A stretch of 64,000 nucleotides of DNA, from positions 124,001-188,000 of the forward strand of contig NZ_BNJJ01000003.1 in NCBI RefSeq assembly GCF_016587435.1, written 5' to 3'. Shown piece after piece: positions 16,447 to 24,298 of this stretch (the stretch's first letter is position 1; the number at the start of each line of letters is the position of its first letter). Below the pieces are notes generated by a model, which was given only the letters and a program-made list of their open reading frames with translations, did not search any database and was not told the origin of the DNA. The translations under genes and the position numbers were made by a program. Source of the stretch: Dictyobacter formicarum. Its GTDB lineage: Bacteria; Chloroflexota; Ktedonobacteria; Ktedonobacterales; Ktedonobacteraceae.

Positions 16447-16480
16447 CAGCATATTTGCTGCTCAACTTCACATGAAGTTG
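16447..16480. terminator. Two small hairpins between convergent genes
   Basis: CAGCA-TATT-TGCTG (16447-16460) and a perfect 8-bp repeat CAACTTCA/TGAAGTTG (16463-16480) sit at the junction of the convergent genes at 15531 and 16468; the second overlaps the last codons of the gvpF/L gene. There is no T run, so termination is tentative. Confidence 0.35.
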
Positions 16481-17574
16481 TATGGAGGCCAGGGACCAGA
16501 GAAATCAAGTTCTAGCTCGATGGGAGCATATTGCTCGGTAATACTTTTTGCCTGCTCATAGAACGTAGAAACCTGTTCTTGTCCAACTAAATAGACAGCG
16601 TTGAGGATCATCTCTTTCTTCTTGCCAGTCGCTTTTTGTGGGAGAAGGCTATTCTGTTTCATATCGAAAGCCGTTTGCCCGAATGTATTAAAAATATGCT
16701 CGGCAATGCGGAGAAGTTCGTTATTGACGTGCTCCTTAAATTGCTCCTCTTTTTTTCTGGCAAATAGATAGGCGGTCCCTTTCGATCGTGGCTCTGGTTG
16801 TTCTTGTGAACCGGCAAGTTCAGGAGCACTCTGCATCATATGCTGCAGCACAACCCGTTTATCAACATAGACCTTGAGTCCACATTCTACCTTCCCCCGG
16901 AACTTAGCGAGCAAGCTTTTAAAATGCTCCCCCTGCTCTTCTAGCAATTTTAGCGCGGCCTTTTCATCCTTTAGAATCGTACCGAACTTGAGAGGAACAA
17001 TCGTGGTGTACTGCATAATAGCATCGATGACATTTTCATGGGCCTGCAATATTGCTCCATCCTGGTTCTGCAGCGTGCCAGAAGTTTGGGTCAGGGCTGT
17101 ATACAGATCTTTCACCTGATCCTGGAACTGGCTAATATTGATCTCACTTACTATTACAGAGAGACCATTGCCTTTCACAGGATATACTTTATTCTGGCGA
17201 TCTATGCCGACTATATCAAAATGACGGGGGCTCTTTTTGACGAAGCCATAGGCATATAATCCATAGGTTGGATATACAGAATCTGCAGCAGGCGTCTCTT
17301 CCGGGGAAGCTACATGAGAAGCAGTTGTAGAATCAGCTTGAGGAGGTGGGGCGTGTTGTTTTGTTATCTCTACTTGCAGCGCCTGAAAGCGTGATTGAGT
17401 AACCTCAAATTGTGCCTGTACCTCAGCAAATCGCTGCTCAACTTTTTGCATCTCCATTCTGCATTGCTCGAGCAGAGCTAGCATGCTTGTTCCTGGTTCT
17501 GGCTGCTCTTCGTGATTGTTTTCTAGCTGGTTGGAAGTGGAAAGTGCATTGATTTTTGGCTCTCTACGATCCAT
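16468..17574 (-). CDS. GvpF/GvpL family protein with N-terminal coiled coil
   Basis: A 368-residue GvpF/L protein, longer than usual because of an N-terminal extension. Residues about 28-72 form a coiled coil (MLALLEQCRMEMQKVEQRFA and continuing heptads), and a Pro/Ser/Thr-rich linker reaches about residue 100. The GvpF/L domain begins at YGLYAYGFVKK and contains TTIVPLKFGTIL, CGLKVYVDKRV, MILNAVYLVGQEQ and the closing GPWPPYNF. GvpF/L proteins bind GvpA and other accessories, and the coiled coil could add oligomerisation. GAGGGA lies before the ATG at 17574. It is the last gene of the minus-strand gvpA operon, 28 bp after gvpO. Confidence 0.9.
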   Translation of the reverse strand: MDRREPKINALSTSNQLENNHEEQPEPGTSMLALLEQCRMEMQKVEQRFAEVQAQFEVTQSRFQALQVEITKQHAPPPQADSTTASHVASPEETPAADSVYPTYGLYAYGFVKKSPRHFDIVGIDRQNKVYPVKGNGLSVIVSEINISQFQDQVKDLYTALTQTSGTLQNQDGAILQAHENVIDAIMQYTTIVPLKFGTILKDEKAALKLLEEQGEHFKSLLAKFRGKVECGLKVYVDKRVVLQHMMQSAPELAGSQEQPEPRSKGTAYLFARKKEEQFKEHVNNELLRIAEHIFNTFGQTAFDMKQNSLLPQKATGKKKEMILNAVYLVGQEQVSTFYEQAKSITEQYAPIELELDFSGPWPPYNFM

Positions 17575-17602
17575 ATGATTCCCTCATATTGGTGAGCTAT
17601 CC

Positions 17603-17875
17603 CTACTCCGATTCCTCCATCTCCTCTGGTCGACTGCGATTCGCCTGCCTGAAAGAATAGGCTTCAAGATCCTTATTTAACTTAACAATGTAGTGCTCAG
17701 TTTTAAATACGCGGTGTCCTGGTAGGGTACGTTCTCTTTCGACCACTTCCGCCTCGGCAACCCACCCATTGCCAATCTTTGTAATGCCGACAATTTTCAC
17801 ACCCTCACCTAGTTCTTTAATCTCAAGCGTATCTTGCAAAAATTGTAGGACTTTCTCTTTGACAGCGTTGATCAT
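17603..17875 (-). CDS. gvpO: Gas vesicle protein GvpO
   Basis: A 90-residue GvpO-family protein. The central part GWVAEAEVVERERTLPGHRVF followed by KTEHYIVKLNKDLEAYSF matches the GvpO pattern, in which a tryptophan precedes a VEVVE-R-x-P strand and a YEV strand leads to the terminal aromatic residue. A short N-terminal helix and an acidic C-terminus flank it. GvpO is an accessory protein required for gas vesicle formation in haloarchaea. AGGATA lies about nine bases before the ATG. It lies between the CDC48-type ATPase (142 bp upstream) and gvpF/L. Confidence 0.82.
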   Translation of the reverse strand: MINAVKEKVLQFLQDTLEIKELGEGVKIVGITKIGNGWVAEAEVVERERTLPGHRVFKTEHYIVKLNKDLEAYSFRQANRSRPEEMEESE

Positions 17876-18017
17876 AATTCCGTATCCTATTCTGCTAGTG
17901 GAACACCTTTTTTCAGTGTATCATCTGTACTTTAGTGGGTCAAAGTCAGGTATTTATGTGGCATTCTTTCACTATTTATCAAAAATTTCACAGTTTCAGC
18001 GCTGATTCCCCGAATAA

Positions 18018-20153
18018 CTATAGGCGAGAATGCCACCATGTATCTGCCGTTGAACCACTTCTGGCTGCGATAAAATGTTTCTCTTCGATCAGTAATTTAT
18101 CCAGGTCTTCTTCTTTGCTCTCTAAGAATTCTTGAATTGCGAGCAAGCTTGCTCTCTGGCAAATCGAGGCAATATCTGCTCCAACCAACCCTTCTGCCTC
18201 CTGAGCCATGTGGTGTATATCAATCGACTTTGCGATAGGCTTTCCTCTGGTATGGACCTTAAATATTGCTTCACGTGCCTGTACATCAGGTTTTGGCAGT
18301 TCAATCTTCAGATCAAAACGTCCCGGCCGCAGCATGGCTGCATCTATTAAATCTGGTCTATTAGTGCTGGCCAGCACCAATACTCCCCGCAATTCCTCAA
18401 TGCCATCCATTTCGGTTAAAAACTGGGTTGTCACACGTTCCGTGACCTGGTCGCCTGCACTTAATCCGCGCCTGGGAATCAGGGTCTCGATCTCATCAAA
18501 AAACAAAATGCATGGGGCGGCCAACCTGGCCTTTTTGAATACTTCACGAATACCGCGTTCGCTTTCCCCTACATATCTGGACATCAGTTCTGGGCCCGAA
18601 ATCGCAATAAAGTTCACCTCTGATTCTCTAGCAATCGCTTTGGCGATCAACGTCTTGCCCGTGCCGGGCTCACCGGACAACAGAATTCCCTTGGCAGGCT
18701 TTGTATTTGCTCTGGCATAAACCTCGGGATGATATAGGGGGTCCTTAACCGTTTCAGTCAAAATCCGTTTGACATCGTCCAGGCCACCAATGTCAGAAAA
18801 ACCTATTTCTGGGATTTCCGTAAAAACCTCCCGAATAGCCGATGGTTCAATCTCACGTAAGGCCTGCAAAAAATCGTCCATCGTTACTTCAAGGGCGAGC
18901 ATGTCATGTTCGGGAAGAATGCCGTGCTCAAAATCAATCTTTGGCAGGAAGCGGCGGATCGCGTACATAGCGGCTTCACGAGCCAGGGCGGTCAGGTCTG
19001 CTCCCACAAAACCATGGGTGAGAAATGCTAATCGGTCGAGGTCTACATCGTCTGCCAGGGGCACCCCTCTGGTATGAATTGTGATAATTTCCTTACGCCC
19101 ATTTTTATCAGGAATCGGAATCACGATTTCACGGTCAAACCGACCAGGGCGGCGCAAAGCTGGATCAAGGATGTCGGGAAGGTTTGTGGCGCCAATAATA
19201 ATCACCTGGCCACGCTCCTCCAAACCATCCATCAAGGCCAGAAGCTGAGATACAACGCGCAGTTCAACCTGTTTTTCCCCACCTAGCTCTTCCCTTTTAG
19301 GGCCAATTGCATCCAACTCGTCAAAAAAGAGAACGGTGGGAGCATTATGTTTGGCCTTCTCAAAGATGTTGCGTAGATGAGCTTCGGACTCGCCATAGAA
19401 CTTATGCATAATCTCAGGGCCTGAGAGATGTAAGAAGGTGGCATCGGTTTCATTGGCGATTACTCTGGCAATCAATGTCTTACCACAGCCAGGTGGTCCA
19501 TGTAAAAGTACCCCTTTAGGGGGTGTGACCCCTAAACGAGCAAAGATGCGAGGAAAACGTAAAGGCAGCTCGATCATTTCCCGAATGCGTTTTACCTGAT
19601 TTCCCAATCCCCCAATGTCTTCATATGTCATGCGCACATCAGTGGCTTTGCCTTCGCCAGTGATGGAGATGGTCGTCTGTGGTGTAATCAGTACCGCACC
19701 AGCGGGTTGTGTATCTACCACATTGAAATCTTGCTTTCTGGTACCGAGAAAGGTGATCTGAACTCTATCGCCCCTGGTAACAGGCATTGTCGCCAGTTGC
19801 TTGGAAAAATAGGCTCGATCAATAGTCATTTTATCTAGTGAAGATAATTGAGACAACGTTATTTTTCGCGCTTGCGCGACCTGAACTCGGACCAGCCTGA
19901 CCTGTTCGTCCAGGCCGATTTGTGCATTTTCTCTGATGATACCGTCGATCTGGACAATGCCACGTCCCCGCATATCTGGAAACGTTGGCATGATTTTGAC
20001 TACTGTCTCTCGCTTTCCTTTAAGACTAGTAACCTCTCCAGTGTCGTCGATACCCAGTTTAGCCATCACATCTGGGTCAACACGGGCAATACCACGGCCA
20101 ACATCGCGCGCATTTGCTTCAGCTACTTTGAGTTGAACCATCGTATCAGCCAT
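18018..20153 (-). CDS. CDC48/VAT-type double AAA ATPase in gvp operon
   Basis: A 711-residue CDC48-family ATPase. The N-domain (about 1-180) starts MVQLKVAEANARDVGRGIAR. D1 has Walker A GPPGCGKT and Walker B LFFDELDAIGP, D2 has Walker A GEPGTGKT (Glu replaces the usual first Pro) and Walker B LFFDEIETLIP, and both have arginine-finger regions in RRPGRFD or LRPGRFD. CDC48 proteins unfold or extract protein substrates. Gas vesicle clusters normally carry GvpN, a MoxR-type AAA ATPase, which is not seen here, so this protein may provide the AAA function. It overlaps the upstream GvpH-like gene by 8 bp, a sign of coupling, and is followed by gvpO. The C-terminal tail after D2 is short (about 30 residues). 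Confidence 0.93.
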   Translation of the reverse strand: MADTMVQLKVAEANARDVGRGIARVDPDVMAKLGIDDTGEVTSLKGKRETVVKIMPTFPDMRGRGIVQIDGIIRENAQIGLDEQVRLVRVQVAQARKITLSQLSSLDKMTIDRAYFSKQLATMPVTRGDRVQITFLGTRKQDFNVVDTQPAGAVLITPQTTISITGEGKATDVRMTYEDIGGLGNQVKRIREMIELPLRFPRIFARLGVTPPKGVLLHGPPGCGKTLIARVIANETDATFLHLSGPEIMHKFYGESEAHLRNIFEKAKHNAPTVLFFDELDAIGPKREELGGEKQVELRVVSQLLALMDGLEERGQVIIIGATNLPDILDPALRRPGRFDREIVIPIPDKNGRKEIITIHTRGVPLADDVDLDRLAFLTHGFVGADLTALAREAAMYAIRRFLPKIDFEHGILPEHDMLALEVTMDDFLQALREIEPSAIREVFTEIPEIGFSDIGGLDDVKRILTETVKDPLYHPEVYARANTKPAKGILLSGEPGTGKTLIAKAIARESEVNFIAISGPELMSRYVGESERGIREVFKKARLAAPCILFFDEIETLIPRRGLSAGDQVTERVTTQFLTEMDGIEELRGVLVLASTNRPDLIDAAMLRPGRFDLKIELPKPDVQAREAIFKVHTRGKPIAKSIDIHHMAQEAEGLVGADIASICQRASLLAIQEFLESKEEDLDKLLIEEKHFIAARSGSTADTWWHSRL

Positions 20154-20694
20154 GTTGCATCTTACTCATTCTTATTTCTAAGATACCATTGGTATATTTC
20201 TTTGTTATAGTGCTGGCATCCGTATTCTCTGGCAAAACAATCTCTTTGGTATATGTACGATTGCTGTTAGTGATTGAAAGTATAAAAATGTCACCATTAA
20301 CTTCGGCATGTATGTCTGCCTCGCCTACCCCTGGAAGTTCAACAACAATTAGCACATGGTCTTGTTCATTGAAGAAATCAACGAATGGCTCTATCTCCGC
20401 CTCAGCCATAGGCCGTTGAGTAACGACCCTTGCAGGTTCGGATGGCTGCCTGGGGATGGTATCTAGCAGGTTGGTTTTAATGGAAAGACTAAAGCCTGTT
20501 TTTAAACGACCTGCGAGGGCGTTCGATTCGCCCTCATATTTCTGTTCTTGTTCCCCTTCTTCTACGGTAATAATCGTGTTAAGCAACGATTCAAGGCCTC
20601 GAAAAAACTCGGTAAAAGAGCCACGTTTAGTACCGGAATTATCTTCACTTTCTTTCTGCTGTAGTTTCTTTTGATCGTCATCTTTTGTTGCCAT
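20146..20694 (-). CDS. gvpH: GvpH-like Hsp20/alpha-crystallin protein
   Basis: A 182-residue small heat shock protein. The N-terminal 95 residues are polar (DDDQKKLQQKESEDNSGTK) with a short helix FFRGLESLLNTIITVEEGEQ. The alpha-crystallin domain occupies about 100-178, with VLIVVELPGVGEADIHAEVN, then ITKKYTNGILEIRM at the end, the last containing the GxLxI-like signature. GvpH in archaeal clusters is an Hsp20-type accessory that stabilises vesicle proteins. The gene is 234 bp after gvpA and overlaps the CDC48-type gene by 8 bp. The GvpH name rests on context as well as fold; a general Hsp20 is possible. Confidence 0.85.
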   Translation of the reverse strand: MATKDDDQKKLQQKESEDNSGTKRGSFTEFFRGLESLLNTIITVEEGEQEQKYEGESNALAGRLKTGFSLSIKTNLLDTIPRQPSEPARVVTQRPMAEAEIEPFVDFFNEQDHVLIVVELPGVGEADIHAEVNGDIFILSITNSNRTYTKEIVLPENTDASTITKKYTNGILEIRMSKMQHG

Positions 20695-20928
20695 ACAACT
20701 CCCTCCCCTGCTGTTTGTTTCACCATTATTTTTAGCGCGTCGGCTTGATTATTTACACCGTTCAACCTGCCTCTTTTCTCCAGGAAGTTTTTCGTGGTGA
20801 AAAACCGCATCCATATCTTGGCAGCATAAATAATCAGGCCAGGCGCAGTAGCATAGCTTAGACAGATGACACTACGACTTTCGTTACAGCATCTTTCCCT
20901 CTTCTAATTCAGAGAAACTTAATGCTCT

Positions 20929-21159
20929 TTAGCTCGCCTCTGCTGCGCTTGCTTCTGATGCTGAGGCGACTAAACCGATGGCTTCAGCATATTTGATATA
21001 TGTTTCGACAGATGCAACGACGACCCTGGCTTCGATGGTCAGAATTTCAATACCGATTAACGAGATTCTGACCCAGGCATCGATGACGATCCCTTTATCA
21101 AGAATGCGATCAATTACGTCTGCCAGACTGGATGTCATTCCAACTTTTTCTACCGGCAT
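20929..21159 (-). CDS. gvpA: Major gas vesicle structural protein GvpA
   Basis: A 76-residue GvpA of the classical type. Residues about 9-63 read [20 protein letters not shown], then [20 protein letters not shown] and [14 protein letters not shown], matching the highly conserved rib-forming shell protein almost position by position. The short Ala/Ser/Glu-rich C-terminal tail is typical of the family's variable end. GvpA polymerises into the gas-permeable, water-excluding shell. GAGGAGG stands five bases before the ATG, an exceptionally strong site suited to high expression. It is the first gene of the minus-strand gvpA-gvpH-CDC48-gvpO-gvpF/L series. Confidence 0.96.
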   Translation of the reverse strand: MPVEKVGMTSSLADVIDRILDKGIVIDAWVRISLIGIEILTIEARVVVASVETYIKYAEAIGLVASASEASAAEAS

Positions 21160-21870
21160 CTTTTCCTCCTCATGCTGTTTAAGCGTATGACTTTTTAGGT
21201 GTCTATAGTTCTTTTTACCTACACTAGACCTGATGCGTTGTTCAAACTAGAGGTTGAGATTCTATTTGTGAAACCTCAAAAATTCTTAAAAACTTTTTAT
21301 GCATGCAACTGCTACTTATTCCTCGACAATAAGTGAGTTACATCGGGTTGAACATATAGAAAATGGTTCCGATAGGCATTGGAATATTTCTATTTTCGCT
21401 GCCTATTATATCTATACACGATGATAAAACATCATAAGTTTCCGACCCTCTGCCAGGATTAAATAAGCTACATCAAGGCCAGGCCAATCTTTCTCGCGTC
21501 TTTTCCCGAAGTTCCTCGCTCGCAAATGGATTATCAATAGGCTAGACCGGGTGTAAATATGTTATTCTTAAATGGAAAACAACTACAATAGTTAACTTTT
21601 TAGATTGACTATATATTGATGTAATTTACAATTACATCAACGCCCCGGCAACTCAGTTTTCTTAATGTGGGTATCTGGCGTGAATAAATCGTATAGATGT
21701 TCAAGCAGCAAAAACAGAACGGCTTTTGGGAAGAGGCCGATAAACTTGAGCAACTTCGAAGGTTTGTTGTTTACAGCTTTTACTACGTACGTGCCATTTA
21801 AATTAGTAGAAAAGTTTGTAAACAAGAGTTGGTGCACTGCAATCTGTACCAATACATAAAGGGGATACAC
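21160..21870. other. Divergent region between gvpA and the helical-repeat gene
   Basis: About 710 bp without a supported gene. It must contain the strong gvpA promoter (minus) and the promoter of the gene at 21871 (plus). A 25-bp palindrome at 21616-21640 is the clearest element. I could not pick a convincing -35/-10 pair for gvpA by eye. Short open frames across 21637-21860 have no ribosome binding site. Confidence 0.5.
21616..21640. promoter_or_regulatory. Operator-like 25-bp palindrome
   Basis: Perfect 11-bp arms (TTGATGTAATT at 21616-21626, its complement at 21630-21640) flank a TAC centre. The site overlaps the downstream side of a TTGACT sequence (21605-21610) and lies in the divergent gvpA region. 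Its size and symmetry suit a dimeric regulator; a terminator is unlikely because no T run follows. Confidence 0.6.
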
Positions 21871-22770
21871 ATGACCAATAAAGGTGTTAAAGAGAATGCT
21901 GAAAACGCCTCTACCCACGAGGCCACACAGACAAATACTGAGCAGGCTGAACAGTCTACCGAGAAAGAGCAGGATACTTCTAAACAACCAGCACAACCTG
22001 CTGAAGAGCAGGGCACGCCCGAACAGCCTGAAAAGGGCACGCCCGAACAACCAGAAGAAGGTGAGGGTCCCTCGCAAGACCTGTTAAGTAGAGTAGCTGA
22101 AAATGTCAACAAAGCCCAAGAAATTTTGACGAAAATAACACTCAGTGTCTCGATAGCTAGAGAGATACTAGATAAACTCGAGCCGCTTCTAGAGAATAAA
22201 GAAGCCCTTAAGCCACTGCGAGATATACTGGATACAGTAGATAGGCGTGCGCATACAGGACAGATGCTTTTAAGTAAAGTTGAACCGCTTGTCAATAAAC
22301 AAGGAGGGGTTGGCACAGCGCTGGAGCTATTGAACAGGGTCACAGATAAAGTTGATGAGCTACAAGAGACGCTGACAAAGGCGACAAAGGGCGTCAGTGT
22401 CATTCATAAGCTCGCGCCACTGGTCGGTAAAAAAGAGGAAGTAGGTTTGGTCCATGATATTCTCCAAAAGTTAACCAGCGCAGTTGAAGTAGTCCAGGAA
22501 CTGCTGCGTAAAGCGATAGCGTTTTTAAGCCAGCCCAAACAGCTATCAAAGAATATCACTCAGGCAACTAAAGAAGCGGTCGACACGGTAAAAGAGAAAG
22601 GTGGAGCTCCAGCCAAAAAGCTAGAGGCATTGAAGGAGGCAGACATAATTAAGGGTGGAATCGCCTCAAAGCTAAAGGGCAAGAAACGCGAAAAGGTGCC
22701 ATCCAAAGCAGAAGGTTGGGGAATGATAGGAAATGCAGATCATTTTATCCTCATCTGGAGTGGCAGATAG
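21871..22770 (+). CDS. Unknown gas-vesicle-island helical-repeat protein with GH-W C-terminal domain
   Basis: A 299-residue protein of no family I recognise. Residues 1-65 are Glu/Gln/Pro/Thr-rich and include a duplicated GTPEQPE element. Residues about 66-230 are long amphipathic helices with repeats such as LLSRVAENVNKAQEILTKIT, REILDKLEPLLENKEALK, LLNRVTDKVDELQETLTKAT and DILQKLTSAVEVVQELLRKA; they align with the helical part of the protein at 12214. The last 50 residues are the shared domain (WGMIGNADHFILIW, His291, Trp296). AAAGGGG precedes the ATG at 21871 by six bases; an ATG at 21829 is an unlikely start. It is divergent from gvpA. A shell-binding role is plausible, comparable with GvpC, but unproven. 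Confidence 0.85.
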   Translation: MTNKGVKENAENASTHEATQTNTEQAEQSTEKEQDTSKQPAQPAEEQGTPEQPEKGTPEQPEEGEGPSQDLLSRVAENVNKAQEILTKITLSVSIAREILDKLEPLLENKEALKPLRDILDTVDRRAHTGQMLLSKVEPLVNKQGGVGTALELLNRVTDKVDELQETLTKATKGVSVIHKLAPLVGKKEEVGLVHDILQKLTSAVEVVQELLRKAIAFLSQPKQLSKNITQATKEAVDTVKEKGGAPAKKLEALKEADIIKGGIASKLKGKKREKVPSKAEGWGMIGNADHFILIWSGR

Positions 22771-22806
22771 CCTCAAGAAGACTATACTGCATTCAAGATC
22801 CTTCTA

Positions 22807-22849
22807 CTTGTCCACTGGTGATGCCTGAACCGCTTCATCAGTGGACAAG
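22807..22849. terminator. Bidirectional hairpin after the gas vesicle island
   Basis: A 14-bp stem with one G-U pair (CTTGTCCACTGGTG at 22807-22820, complement at 22836-22849) lies 37 bp after the stop of the gene at 21871 and before the end of the convergent histidine kinase gene. No clear T run follows, but position and stability suit termination. Confidence 0.5.
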
Positions 22850-22946
22850 GCTGTCAGGGCGTCAGCAAAGCGCGCCCGAATCTCCTCGCCACGTCGCTCA
22901 TAAGTCAACCTGGAGTGGTATCTCTGCGGGAAAAAATCCAGACCGG

Positions 22947-24077
22947 TTATCTGGTATTGATTGGCAGTGAAATGGAGAAGGTTGAACCCTCACCTGGCTG
23001 GCTCTCAACCCATAGCTCGCCGTGGTGCCGTGCGATGATTTCTCTCGCAACGTATAAGCCAATGCCCAGGCCTGAACTGCTCTCAGTGTCCATATCAGGA
23101 ACGCGATAGAAGCGGTCAAATATCTTCTGTTGATAAGGCAAGGGTATACCTTTCCCATAATCACGCACGTGTATCAGTACACAACCATTTTCAGAAGCTA
23201 CCTCTATGTCGATGTACTGAGCGTCGGGCGAATATTTGATGGCATTCATGATAAGGTTAATCATTACTTGCGCCAGGCGATCCTTATCGGCGCAGAGCGT
23301 GGCATAGGATTGTCCTGTAATCCTGAGTGTGTGCCGTGGGCTGATGTGCTGGAGCAGAGTCACTATATTGTGTATGAAAGCATCAACCTCAAACAGGGTA
23401 TCCTTATAGTCCATCATGCTGGCACTGATCTTCGTTACATCGAGCAGATCGTTTATGAGCCTGGTCAGACGATCAATTTGTTTATCCATAATAGAGAGGT
23501 ACTCGATAGGCTCCTCCATAGCATCATGATCTTCAAGCATCATTTTGAGGACCTGTGTATGACCTTTTAAATTAGTTATAGGTATGCGCAGTTCATGGCT
23601 GGCGACGCGTATAAACTCTTCCTTCCGTTTCTCTAACTCCATTCGTTCGGTGATGTCTCGGTAAGTTGTAACGATACCTTGAACCAGGGGATGGTGCAGC
23701 AGATTACGGCCAATCGCCTCGATATAACAAGAGGAACCGTCTTTACGCTGAAGACGAAAAGTGCTGGTCACTATTTTGTTGGGATTATTGATGGCATCGA
23801 TCAGAAAGGCCTGCTGCGCCTGTACGTCGTCAGGATGGGTAATGGGATTTGTAAATATATTCTGACCGACGCGTTCCTCAACCGCCCAGCCCAGGATGCG
23901 TGTAATAGATGCGCTCTGATAGAAAATGGTGCCATCAGCTTTAAAAACCGTGATAATATCGGCGATATTTTCAATCCATAAATGAAATTGCTCATCCTTA
24001 TTCAGGAGAGCTTGTACTTCACCTGGTTTATATTGCGGCCAGAAGCTATCAGGCTGTGTTGATTTGTTTGGAAGCAT
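22947..24077 (-). CDS. PAS-domain sensor histidine kinase
   Basis: A soluble sensor kinase of 376 residues. The PAS domain (about 27-145) includes WIENIADIITVFKADGTIFY and ends in TTYRDITERMELEKRKEEF, the typical PAS-to-kinase connector. The dimerisation/phosphoacceptor box is ASHELRIP (His161). The ATP-binding domain has the N box LIMNAIKYSP and G boxes GKGIPLPYQQ and GLGIGLYVARE. No transmembrane helix or signal peptide is found, so the stimulus is intracellular. The ATG at 24077 has AAGGATGATACC upstream, better than ATG 24104 or TTG 24110. No response regulator is adjacent, so it is an orphan, converging on the gas vesicle island. A link to vesicle regulation is only positional. Confidence 0.92.
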   Translation of the reverse strand: MLPNKSTQPDSFWPQYKPGEVQALLNKDEQFHLWIENIADIITVFKADGTIFYQSASITRILGWAVEERVGQNIFTNPITHPDDVQAQQAFLIDAINNPNKIVTSTFRLQRKDGSSCYIEAIGRNLLHHPLVQGIVTTYRDITERMELEKRKEEFIRVASHELRIPITNLKGHTQVLKMMLEDHDAMEEPIEYLSIMDKQIDRLTRLINDLLDVTKISASMMDYKDTLFEVDAFIHNIVTLLQHISPRHTLRITGQSYATLCADKDRLAQVMINLIMNAIKYSPDAQYIDIEVASENGCVLIHVRDYGKGIPLPYQQKIFDRFYRVPDMDTESSSGLGIGLYVAREIIARHHGELWVESQPGEGSTFSISLPINTR

Positions 24078-24148
24078 GGTATCATCCTTAAAAACATCGG
24101 GCATGGCCAATAATAACAGGCAATATCAGTTTAGGAGAGAGAGCCACA

Positions 24149-24247
24149 ATGACATTACGGCCCGATGAAAAAGAAAGATACAACGATGCAGCCGAGGGCA
24201 AGAAGAAAGAAAGAAAGAAAGGGAAACTGCCTGGAGAAATGAGATAA
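24149..24247 (+). CDS. Possible 32-residue lysine-rich peptide
   Basis: A short open frame (ATG 24149, TAA 24245-24247) encodes a highly basic, Lys/Glu/Arg-rich peptide with a KKKERKKGK core. AGGAGAGAGA lies about ten bases upstream. It is in the gap between two divergently oriented or separate kinase genes, on the opposite strand. The purine-rich DNA alone could produce such a frame, so I rate it as a weak candidate only. Confidence 0.25.
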   Translation: MTLRPDEKERYNDAAEGKKKERKKGKLPGEMR

Positions 24248-24298
24248 CAAGATGATCCTTATTATCCGTTAGAGACGCTAGTACGTCTCGGTGCTTAA

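Noticed and set aside
21637..22077. 146-codon minus-strand frame rich in Leu and Phe
   Set aside because: Most overlaps the repeat gene at 21871 in antisense; the part in the gap has no ribosome binding site and no recognised family.
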